Source: Morella rubra (Eukaryota > Streptophyta > Magnoliopsida > Fagales > Myricaceae). Taken from it: a stretch of 64,000 nt of DNA. Positions 10,501 to 19,512 of the stretch are shown here, one piece after another. The stretch covers positions 15,174,901-15,238,900 of the forward strand of contig CM025852.1 of NCBI GenBank assembly GCA_003952965.2, read 5' to 3'. Under the pieces are notes generated by a model that ran no database searches, had not been told where the DNA came from, and saw only the letters and a list, made by a program, of their open reading frames with translations. Within the stretch, counting starts at the first letter, position 1; the number at the start of each line of letters is the position of its first letter. A program made the translations under genes and the position numbers.

Positions 10501-11360
10501 GTAGTCATTGCCCCTGCTTATTTTTGAACTCCATTTTCTCTGGTTTATCCTTCTGATCATCAATCTTGCAGTTTGGTTTACCAAAGGGTTTAGAGTTCAA
10601 TTTCTAATTTTTCCAGTTTTCGCCCTTCTTACACCGAAATGCTTTTCTGAACTTTTCATCAAACAACTCATCGTTTGAATCAAAATCCTCATCCATTACC
10701 TTCAGTGAATGAATTTTCCTTTTCTATTTGTAGGAAATGTTAGTTCATATGTTTGAAGAGAACCGACTAGCTCATCAAGTTTTATCGAATCCAAGTCCTT
10801 ATTTTCTAAGATGGCAATCACCTTAGGTCTAAACCTTTCAGGCAATGACCTTAGGATCTTTTGGACCACTTTCGAATCAGGAATTTTCTCACCCAAACTA
10901 AAGCTTGAATTGACTAAGCTTGTGAGTTTCCTATAGAAATCCTCAAAGCACTTATCTTCCTTTATTTTCAGTTCTTTAAACCTTGAAATATTCTTTTGCA
11001 ACTTAGAGTCTCTAATAGTCTTTGTTCCTTCATGAGTCAACTTCAAAGTATCCCAAGCCTCTTTTAAAAATTCACAATTCGAAATTCTCATGAACTCTTT
11101 GGGGGACACACTCATAAAGATGACATTAATCCCTTTGCTATTCCAACTAGCTGTCTCCCTTTTCGTAGTCGACCATTGACTAGGTTCTTTATCAACGACT
11201 TCTTCATTTATGGTAATAGTTGGCCTACTCCAACCATTAACAGCTGTCGTGCAAACTCTTTCATCTATTCACTTGAGGAATGCCTGCATCCTCACTTTCC
11301 AGTACGCATATTTGATGCATCAAAATATGGCGGATCACTAAGAGATTGACTCTTGTCCAT
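10500..11360 (-). pseudogene. Sirevirus-type copia gag, truncated
   Basis: On the minus strand, translation starts near 11360 (MDKSQSLSDPPYFD, then YWKVRMQAFL) and the frame 11115-10702 gives a UBN2/gag-polypeptide domain with EFLKEAWDTLKLTHEGT, FEDFYRKLTSLVNSSFSLG and KILRSLPERFRPKV. A lysine-rich tail extends to about 10505 and stops at the junction with CACTA DUF4216 sequence. The zinc knuckle, protease, integrase and RT are missing. Gag would form the virus-like particle. Stops near 11265 and 10735 show decay. Similar gags lie at 28984-30467 and 49032-50513. Confidence 0.82.
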
Positions 11361-11407
11361 CTTGAATATTTTGAGTCTAAGGAGTCGATGTCTACTTTGG
11401 TACCAAT

Positions 11408-12620
11408 TGAACTAAGTGATTTAAGACTCAATATGGAACACTCGAATCTAGAGTGGGGGTGAATAGGTTCTTTTAAATTCCTTTTTTTTATCTTTGAATT
11501 TACTGCACATTTCACAAGAATATCAACAAGTTCAAGAACCCAAAATCTTTATCAAGATATTATATTTGCGGATAGCAAGTAAACCAATGAAGCAATAATT
11601 CTTTTTATCAAAGCTTCAAGATATTCAAGAAAACTATCTTTTTAACTAAAGAAAATATTGGACAGATTGATATTCAACCTAAATTTAACAATTCAACATT
11701 GAAAATCAATTCAATCAGACACACATAACACACAGAATTGTCACAAAGAGAAACCTCTTGAAGACAAACTTCAAGAAGAAAAACTCTACGGGCCTTGTGG
11801 CCAAAAAAGATTTTCACTAGTATGAGAACTGAAGTTACACAGGGATCCATTAGACGTACACAAATCTCCTTGCTACTCTAACCCATTGACCTTCTTACCC
11901 AAATCTTGAATCTAGATCTACACTCGTTGCAGAGACTGAGACTTGGTCTCCTCCGTTCAAACACACTAGAACCTTCACCCATGATCTTATACGCAGTCTG
12001 CCCAGTTAACCTTCACTACCGCTGCTACCAGACCAGAGCCACACAAACAAACTCAAGAATCAGCACTTCTGGTAAACTCTAAGACCTAAGCAGGTAAACT
12101 TTGTGTGATCAAAAACCCTGATGGAAACTAAAAGATAGGTATAATATCTTTCTAGTACACTTTAGTTTGTAGAGAGTAAAGTAAGAAACACTAACAGAAA
12201 ATCTTTAAGAAGATGACTTTGGAGGCTTATTCTTCGAAATATACAAAGGAACATAAAATGAAAAATTGGGAGGAAAGGCTTTTTATATCCTAGGCTTTTG
12301 AGGTGGGAATCACGAAGGTAATTAAATTTGGGGGCATTCCTAAAGCAGTTAGAAACATTCAAGATGGCTTACGTAATTCTGGGTAAATGTCAAGCAAACT
12401 CCAAATCAAACTTTGTCAACCTCAAAGTAACCAGCGCTCCAACTTCACGATGTCATATAATAGGATGACTTCCATCAAACTACAGATGCTCCAGACACAT
12501 TCTTACGCTGTTGAGAAGCTCAAACCAAGCAATACTTTAACGTACATCTTCAGGAATAAACACAATAGAATTACAACCATGAAGTTATATGCCAACTGAA
12601 TACATTTATAGGTTCAATCC
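11408..12620 (-). repeat. 5' LTR of the truncated Sirevirus-like element (outer end approximate)
   Basis: The block sits immediately upstream of the minus-strand gag. Its inner end (minus strand ...CACTTAGTTCA, at 11408) is followed by ATTGGTACCAAAG, a plausible diverged primer-binding site. The CCTATTCACCCCCACTC segment near 11448-11464 is shared in kind with the other Sirevirus LTRs here. A minus-strand TATA box (GATATAAAAAGCC) lies at 12277-12289. The outer end has no visible partner, so about 12620 is an estimate. Confidence 0.6.
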
Positions 12621-12639
12621 ATTAAGCATATGCACGTAG

Positions 12640-13024
12640 TGAAGATTTGTTCACACAATTTGTGAGGTGACAAAAAACTAGTTCTTTAGAAAAGAAATTA
12701 CCGTGAGCACGATATTTTGATGACAAAATAATTTTTGTCACATTGGACAAAGAGTTCGCAATCTCATGAAAACGGATAGAGAAAACTGGGCCATGAAGAA
12801 ATTGAAGTTCGTCAAGAAACCAAAAGACCGTTTGGATAGTCTAGTATTACATCCAGACGGTTTTTCATGAGAAAATATGGAAACAGTCACCTAAAATCTT
12901 TGCTGATAGGCTTCAGGTGACCAACTGGGTGACAACTGGGTTTTGTCACCCAAAACCTTTAGAGAGTAAATTGGCACTTTGGGTAAAAAAAAATTTGACA
13001 CCCAAAGTGAATTTTCTTGCAGTG
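12640..13024. mobile_element. Non-autonomous CACTA-like element, right end
   Basis: The sequence ends TTTTCTTGCAGTG at 13012-13024, the inverse of a CACTGCAAGAAAA terminus. Inside are repeated TGTCACC/GGTGAC motifs and a CCAGACGG motif near 12851-12862. The same pair of motifs and the same terminus occur at about 60250-61771, so both belong to one family. The left terminus is not recognisable. There is no coding capacity. Confidence 0.55.
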
Positions 13025-13239
13025 ACAAAACGCATGCAAAGAATGCAATAAATGTATCTAAACTTATGTGCAACAACAAAAAATGAAAGTTCTCCTCAAA
13101 GCCATGATGCAAAATGTTTTTCTACTCTATAAAGAAGGCACCAATCCTCATTTCATTCCAACTTAACCTAAACCATACATTTCCCACAAATAGCCTACAT
13201 GCAATGCTCTCTTATCGTAAGGATCACTACAAAAAAACA

Positions 13240-13600
13240 GGTCTATAGCGGCGGTCGGTAAAAATGCCGCTAAAGGGTGTTTTTAGAGGCATTTGTGGAC
13301 AAACGCCGCTACAAGCCACCTATAGCGACGGTCATTGACTGCCGCTACAGATCCACTTTAGCGATGGTCGGCGATCACCGCTATAGACCCCCTTTAGCGG
13401 CGTTTATTTAAAAAACGTTGCTACAGGTGCAAGCTATAGCGGCAGTCACCGTGACCGCCGCTATAGGTCTGATTTCTAGCAGTGTATGTGCGCAAACGCT
13501 GCTAGAAATCAGATATCTACAGCAGCAGTCACTATGACCGCCATTGTAGCTTACACCTTTAGCAGCGTTTTTTTTAAAACGCTGCTATAGGTATAAGTGC
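13240..13600. repeat. Left subterminal repeat array of the Pack-CACTA
   Basis: At least ten copies of a short motif of the form TATAGCGGCGGTC or its complement, many degraded to AGCAGC, lie within 360 bp and alternate in direction. CACTA transposases bind such subterminal repeats; binding here is inferred. Confidence 0.8.
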
Positions 13601-14390
13601 CAAAAAAAAATTATTTATTAATTATAAGTTATTTAATGTTAATAATTATTTTATTCATTTTAATATATAATTTTATTTTGTCGTGTATTTAAAAAATTTT
13701 ATTTTAAGGGACCTACTTAATAAAATATGAAATTAGGAGTGTTATGAAAATTGAAGTTATTATATTTATTGACTAAATATGATTGTTATGGTAATTGCAT
13801 ATTTATTGACTAAATCTAAGTAGTTTAGAAAACATCTATTATCCTACTTATAATGAGCATATATATTTTGAATAATTAGTAATATAATACTATTTAATTA
13901 GGATATATTATTTAATTTCAAACAAATAGATATTGTGTGATTAGCTTATGCAATTAAAGTACATAACTTAATATATGGTCTTAGAGGTTATGATTTAGTC
14001 ATTAGGTATATAGGTACATACATATAAAATACTTAACTTAATTAGCATATATCATGTATATGATGAACACATATAACAAATCATGCAATGATATATAGAA
14101 GGCATTATACTTTTAAATTATAAGTATTATATATTATTACTACCAACCTATTTTAATTAAGATTGTTATACTTGTTATAAAAAAGAGTGTAAAATAATAT
14201 GCTATGTATTAATACTAAGTATAAAGATTTTTAAATACTATTACAAATTACAACTGATTTTAATTTACTAAAAACACATAACATGTATATAGCTTATTAT
14301 TAAAAAAACTGAAAAACTACAAATTTTAAAAAAAAAAAAATGCTCAAAACGGTGAGTTTTGACTTGTCTTAAAAAATGTCAAAACTCACC
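13601..14390. other. AT-rich filler inside the Pack-CACTA
   Basis: Nearly 800 bp of strongly AT-rich sequence with no motif-bearing frame. A short inverted repeat, AAAACGGTGAGTTTTGACTTG / TGTCAAAACTCACCGTTT in part, lies at 14346-14395 just before the captured gene segment. Confidence 0.6.
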
Positions 14391-14429
14391 GTTTCTCTCC
14401 CTTTAAATTAAACCCTTCCCGCTTCCCCG

Positions 14430-15841
14430 CGTCCTACTTGTGAAAAAGTCTCTCCAGCCCCCTCTTCGTCGAAGAAGCTCCAGCCCCTCCGATCGCTGCC
14501 CTCTCCGTCGACAGCGCCCCTCCCCTCTTCATCAAAATCTCCAGCCCCTCCGATCGCTGCCCTCTCTGTCGACAGCGCCCCTCCCCTCTTTGTCGAAGCT
14601 CCAAGCTCCAGCTCCCCCCTCTATGTCGAAGCTCCAAATCTCCCTCAAGCTCCTCTTCCTCGAAATCTCTCAGTCTCTCTCGCTCCCTCTCCGAAGAGGA
14701 CTCCGATGGTGCCATCTATACAGTTTGATCCGTTGCTCTGGCCTTGCTGCTACAGAATTTCTGTTGTGGCTAGAGCTGTGTCTTCCAAAGGCGTTGGGGT
14801 TCGTTTTCTTTCCCTGGATAGACGGAGGCTATGGAAACCGTCGGTTTTAGCTTCCGCTGCTTCGCACGAGGAGTCGGTGAGAAAGATTTGATGTTTTTGA
14901 AAATATTCATTGTTTGTAACTGCAATTTCTCATCGTGTTCATTTGCTTTCTTTATGATTTTGCTCATGGATTTTGAGTCTACAAGTTGAGTTTTTTCTGT
15001 AGTATTACAATTGAGCTGAGCGGAGCATGAGATGCGAATCTAATTGTTGAACAAGGCAAAGCTCTGTTTTTTCGGGTTTGTTTGGAGAAATTGCTTTACG
15101 GGGATTCTGCCTTTGACTTTGCTGCGAGACTTCTGTTTGAATAAGACAAATTTATAACGGACACCTGGGGTTAATTGAGAATAGTGCATTTTTGAGTGCT
15201 GTGTGTTTAGGTTTATCCTACGATAGTTTAATTTTCAACACAAGGGCATTCTATTGTTTTTACGACACACCATGACAGTGACAAATTTGATAATGGGATA
15301 TCTCATCTTACTTTGCTTCCTAAGCTTCTGTGGAAGCAGCATTGTTAAACGCTGATGGGTTCTTATTAACGATGGAGTTTGATAAATTAAGTGTTGCATT
15401 GTGAAGAAGGTAATAGCTTGTGGCTTATTCAAGGCGTGGATTCAATAGCTTATCTGTTTTCACATACATGCTCTTAGGTGGAGTGTATCTAGACTTTCTT
15501 CTTGCTTGGTCAATTATAACAGTCTCCTCATGGTAGCTTTTTTTTCCCCCCTCTAGAAGAATCCATATATTGAAGTGGAGAAAGATAAGGATGATCTCAA
15601 ATTGGGTACTAAAGACTCAGAAGAAGCTTGGAAACAAGTTCTAGACTCTTTCAAAGAACAAGCCTTGAAGATGCAAAGCATTTCCCAAGAAGCATACGAG
15701 GTATACTCCAAGAAAGCAATTATCAACCTAAAAGAAACTTCAGAACAGATGAAAATACAAGCAGATAAGGCAAAAAAGGATTTCTTTGTGATAGCAAAGG
15801 AAATTAGCGAACTTAGTGATATTCAAATACTTCAAATGTAA
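14430..15841 (+). pseudogene. Captured FAX3-like (plastid fatty-acid-export family) gene fragment
   Basis: A pyrimidine-rich leader is followed by ATG at 14706, a 57-residue basic, serine-rich sequence resembling a plastid transit peptide, and a donor-like GTGAGA at 14876. After an intron-like gap ending TTTCCCCCCTCTAG (15543-15556), an exon encodes SEEAWKQVLDSFKEQALKMQ and EAYEVYSKKAIINLKETSEQ, then AKEISE. I recall this helical stretch from FATTY ACID EXPORT 3-like proteins. The frame then leaves the family sequence and stops at 15841, so the membrane part (Tmemb_14) is absent. It is a partial, chimeric copy. The family call is from memory of the motif. Confidence 0.55.
14478..14599 (+). 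repeat. Two 61-bp tandem units in the captured leader
   Basis: 14478-14538 and 14539-14599 are nearly identical, both starting CTCCAGCCCCTCCGATCGCT; one difference is CTCTCCGTC versus CTCTCTGTC. A degraded third copy may follow. Confidence 0.9.
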
Positions 15842-16277
15842 TATGAATTAGAAGTTGAATATGAAGAAAACTAAATATTCAATATGAAGAAAATGAAATT
15901 AGCGAAATTAGTGTTTGATGTCGGGATACCGTATGGTATGTAAGATGAATATGAAGTTGTATCAAATGCCTGCAATCTAAATTTTTCTCATTACACTGCA
16001 TTTTGAAAAATACCTTAGTTGAGTCAGTCAAGGATATAGATAGATGCAGGGTGTAATCCATTTAAGTGTGATTGGAAAGAAAAACAGCAAAGAAGGGAGG
16101 AGGGTGGGGGGTTGGCAGGATCTTTTACAAGTTAAATATTTTTTTCTTTGAAACATTCGACTTTCAAAATGCTGTGAAAGAACTTAGTTGCATAAGGTGT
16201 TATATTGAAAGGAACAACTTCTTAGTATCTTTGTAGTGCTGTTGTTTTTTGAGTAATTTCTATGCTTGCATGTCTAG

Positions 16278-16446
16278 ATTTACGCTGAAGCAGAGAAATG
16301 CAAATAATTTGGATGGTGAAGATGAGGTGGAAGTGACTGTTTATGATTATTTTGTTAATCATCGTCATATAGAATTGCATTATTCTGAGGATCTACCATG
16401 TATCAATGTCGGGAAGCCAAAGCGCCCAACTTATTTTCCTCTTAAG
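16278..16446 (+). pseudogene. Captured ARGONAUTE4-clade PAZ-domain exon
   Basis: The frame encodes FTLKQRNANNLDGEDEVEVT, then VYDYFVNHRHIELHYSEDLP and CINVGKPKRPTYFPLK. This is the PAZ segment of AGO4/AGO6/AGO9-type proteins; the NVGKPKRPTY block is diagnostic. It is preceded by TGTCTAG (acceptor AG at 16276-16277) and followed by GTGAAT (donor at 16447), so one exon with intact splice borders was captured with flanking intron DNA. PAZ binds the 3' end of the guide small RNA. The MID and PIWI domains are absent, so no slicer function is possible. Upstream exons were not found in the element. Confidence 0.82.
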
Positions 16447-16639
16447 GTGAATTATGGTTATATTTTATAACCAAGTTTTAAACATATGACTAGTGGATTT
16501 TATCTGAGGTTTCACCAGTTATGTATAGCATACTTATCTGTACAAAGAAATTGTAAAATTCTTGCTACGTGCCAATATCAATCTTATTGCTAGGACTGTA
16601 AAATGCCTCTATGTTTATGAATTTTGGAATGTTTATGAA

Positions 16640-16930
16640 TTTTGGAATGCCTCTATGAATTTTGGATGCCTCTAAAATGTTCTATGTATTCTATATCTCT
16701 CTCTGTTTCTTCTGTTCAAGCTATTGGCATATTGTTCATTTTTTCTTATCCCGTTTCTCCTTTTCAATGGCAGAGTTATTACTTGGTGAAGATGGTGTTG
16801 GTGCTGATGGTGTACTGAAGCTGCTTTTGCTAATGCTAGGATTAAAGTTATTTTTATTTTATGTTAGAAACTTGTATAGACTCTTGTGTTGTAAAACTTG
16901 TAAGACTTGGTTATTTAATCAATGATGAAT
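16640..16930 (+). other. Transcript-like 3' segment of unknown origin in the Pack-CACTA
   Basis: A plus-strand frame 16662-16925 contains an acidic/glycine start (GEDGVGADG) and a hydrophobic stretch. The following AT-rich DNA (GTTATTTAATCAATGATG) looks like a 3' untranslated region. I do not recognise a family. Whether it belongs to the captured FAX3-like or AGO gene or to a third source is unknown. Confidence 0.35.
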
Positions 16931-17059
16931 TATATTTGCTTTATTATCCTTGTTCTTAGCTTTTTACATCAATTAATTATGGTATTAAAATAAATTTGTA
17001 TTACAAATTAAAAACGCAGGTGTTTTTATAAATAAAGCTGTTGCAATGTTTTTCTAAAA

Positions 17060-17370
17060 AAAAAAAACACGCTAGGTCTATAGCGCTAAAGACCTATAGC
17101 AGCGTTTTAAAGAAACATTGCTAATTTTTTTTTTTTTAAAAAAAAAACGATTGGTCTATAAAAACATTGTTAAAAACGCTGCTAAAAAATTCAAAAAAGC
17201 GCTTCGGGTCTTTAGCGTCGTCGTGACCGCTGCTATAGGTCAAGATTTTCACCAGCGGTCGTGAAAAATGCCGCTATAATCTATTGCAAAAGACATATAG
17301 TAGCGGTCCTAACCGCCTAAAAATAAACTGCTAAAACCTATAGCAGCGGTCGAGACTGCTGCTAAAGCCT
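17060..17370. repeat. Right subterminal repeat array of the Pack-CACTA
   Basis: CTATAGCAGCG, AGCGGTC, GACCGCTGCTATAGG and similar copies in both orientations mirror the left array over about 310 bp up to the terminal inverted repeat. Confidence 0.8.
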
Positions 17371-17385
17371 TGTTTTTTTGTAGTG

Positions 17386-17714
17386 TGTGCTGGGTAGTAA
17401 ATTGGTGCAAGACAAATTTTTGTGGAATTAATAGCAAGGAATAACAAAATAGATTATTCTAAGATATAGAACATTTTTGGCGTTGTTCGAAAACCTAGAG
17501 TTACATGATCTGAACAAGTCGGTAAATAACGGCATGTCACCTAGAACCATCTTAGTTATAACCTAACATACTACAAGAAAATTCACGTTGTGTGTCAAAA
17601 AATATTGTCACCCAAAGTGGTAACTTTGTCAGCTTTAATTTTAGGTGTCAAATTCGAGTTGTTACCTGGTTTGTCATGGTAACTCTGCGATCAAAAAAGA
17701 TTTTAGGTGACTGT
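17386..17714. other. Spacer and fragment of a CACTA-like MITE
   Basis: From about 17571 the sequence CTACAAGAAAATTCACG, followed by GTGTCA and GTCACCCAAAGTGG motifs, resembles the terminus at 13012-13024 in inverse orientation. It is cut at 17715 by the copia 5' LTR, so the MITE was present first. Nothing else is recognised. Confidence 0.5.
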
Positions 17715-18283
17715 TGTTAGAATTATGTGCCCTCGATATCCAAATAATTAATCCAGTCCTAATATCTCATATGGAATATAGTTTGGTGGAAGGAATTAAT
17801 TGTATGTAAAAGGGCATATTTGCAATAATCTCAAATTTCAGGGGTCAATTACAATATGTTGATGGACTTGATTGTAATTAGTAGAAGCCCTAATTTTATT
17901 AGAAGAAGAGTTCTTCAGTTTAATCCTACGGCTGGAATTTGAGATCCCTAAGGATCCTATGTCTCATGCTCTCTCTAGGGTTTCCCAAGGCCTATAATAT
18001 AACTGTTATATTCAAGGGGTTGGCCATCAGAACCTATTAGAGAAATCCCTAAAAGGAGAGAGTGACATAAATCCTTAGGAGGCAAGACATTTGTGTTGCT
18101 ATTTTACTATTCTATTCTGAATCGCTGGAGCTTTGGATTGGATCGTGAAGCGGGTTGAAACTTGTGGATTCCCGAATTACTATATCAAGGTAAGTAATCG
18201 AATCCGCAATTGCAATTATAATCCTGATAGATGTTTTGTTGAAAACATGTTATTTATTTAGTTTAATTCCGCATAAACTATCA
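17715..18283 (+). repeat. 5' LTR of the copia element
   Basis: It starts TGTTAGAATTATGTGCCC and ends CATAAACTATCA. A TATA-like CTATAATATAACTG lies at about 17992-18005; the 3' LTR has CTATAAATATAACTG at that place, so this copy may have lost part of its TATA box. Confidence 0.95.
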
Positions 18284-18284
18284 G

Positions 18285-18296
18285 TGGTATCAGAGC
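18285..18296 (+). other. Primer-binding site (Met-tRNA type)
   Basis: TGGTATCAGAGC directly follows the 5' LTR by one base and matches the 3' end complement of initiator Met-tRNA used by plant copia elements. Confidence 0.93.
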
Positions 18297-19512
18297 CAGG
18301 TTCGTATGATTGCAATTGTTGGATTATATGGACCTTGCTAATTTTTGATTGAGAATCAAAAGCCAAAACCCTTTCCGATTACTGTTCACGCACTATTATG
18401 AATAGTGCAGAATTTTATTGTATGACAATTCGTTTTACTGTTCACGGTTTTTGTTCTATAAAATTTTTTATGAGTTATGAACAGTAAACGTTTTGGAATG
18501 ATTTTTATTTAAAAAAAAAAAACATTTTCACGAGATGAACAGTGACACCGGAGTCTGCCGGCGCCATGGCCGGACGGCGCCAGCCGTGGAGGCTGGCGCA
18601 GGCCAACCTTGCATTCTTGCAAGGGGCCAGCGGCGCCCAGGGCATTGAGATGCCCTGGGTCAAACGCTTGGGCCTCGGGTAGGGCAACAGTTGCCCTACC
18701 CGGCCCAAGGCTAGCAGCCCAGCCCAAAAAGTTGGGCTGGGTCAAAAAAAAAAAAAAAAAAAAAAGGTTGGGCTGGTTTAGAACCCAGCCCGACCCGTGG
18801 GTTGGCTGGGCTCGGTCCGGGGCTGGACCGGTCTGACCGGTCTGGCAAGGGTCCGACCGGTTTGACGGTCAACGGTTGACCGAACCAAAAAAAAAGGAAT
18901 TTTTTTTTTCTTCCAATTTTGGGTGCTGAATAGGATTAATTATTGTAATTTTTCCTATGGTCTCTATTATCAATAAATAGGAGTTTTACTTGATTAAAAT
19001 TGGTTGAAGCCAAAATGGATAAGACCGATTTTAATTTCGTAAAATTTTCTTGTTTATCTCTTGGGAAGATAAGTGTCTACATCTCAGTGGGAGTGTCTAC
19101 TAAAATAGTGACATAAACTCACAAGAATTTGGAACACACTTAGATAATGGAATGCACAAACCAAATAAACGCAAGTACTAAAATAGTATAAGATGTGTTT
19201 ATTTAGGTAGGCCAAAAGAAAATCGAGAATCACAAATATTTTAAAATATTTTGCATATGATGTAAATTTGATGAATAGTAGCTATTCGCCTTTACAAGAT
19301 ATGTACAATGATAACCAAAATGGATTGTTGTTGCATGTAAGGTAGAGGTTCTCGATACCCATTTAGAATGTCATGAATATAAATGTTATATTTCTCATTG
19401 TTGCGATATATTTGATATATCTGTTTATTATTCGAATGGGTGGTACCATTAGTATTTCAAAAACCTGAATCTAATGGAAATATATATGTGAAATTGTTTT
19501 GCAGATTCAAAA
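18297..19512 (+). other. Copia leader with GC-rich segment
   Basis: The untranslated leader before gag. A GC-rich block at 18541-18890 (inverted GGCGCC, GGCTGGG and GACCGG motifs, likely to form strong RNA structure) contrasts with the AT-rich surroundings and is broken by a poly-A run at about 18745-18764. Frames in this block are by-products of composition. The 19000-19500 part is AT-rich and featureless. Confidence 0.7.

Larger units (their letters stand above)
13225..17385. mobile_element. Pack-CACTA element carrying captured host exons
   Basis: Terminal repeats CACTACAAAAAAACA (13225-13239) and TGTTTTTTTGTAGTG (17371-17385) are perfect inverses and fit CACTA ends. About 350 bp at each end is packed with TATAGCGGCGGTC-like motifs in both orientations, as expected of subterminal transposase-binding repeats. 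No transposase is inside. Instead it holds FAX3-like exons (14430-15841), an ARGONAUTE4-like PAZ exon (16278-16446) and a further transcript-like piece (16640-16930), so it is a non-autonomous gene-capturing element. Flanking triplets (GAT / TGT) do not match, so a target-site duplication is not confirmed. Confidence 0.85.

Noticed and set aside
14434..14850. Arg/Ser/Pro-rich or Glu/Arg-rich proteins in the captured leader
   Set aside because: They are translations of a tandem C/T-rich repeat and overlap the likely 5' UTR and transit-peptide exon in other frames.
13222..17388. A 3-bp target-site duplication for the Pack-CACTA element
   Set aside because: The flanking triplets GAT and TGT differ, so I kept the element call on its termini only.
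18505..18836. Protein-coding gene in the GC-rich block (frames open on both strands)
   Set aside because: The frames are open on both strands because of base composition and lie in a retrotransposon leader; they have no motifs.
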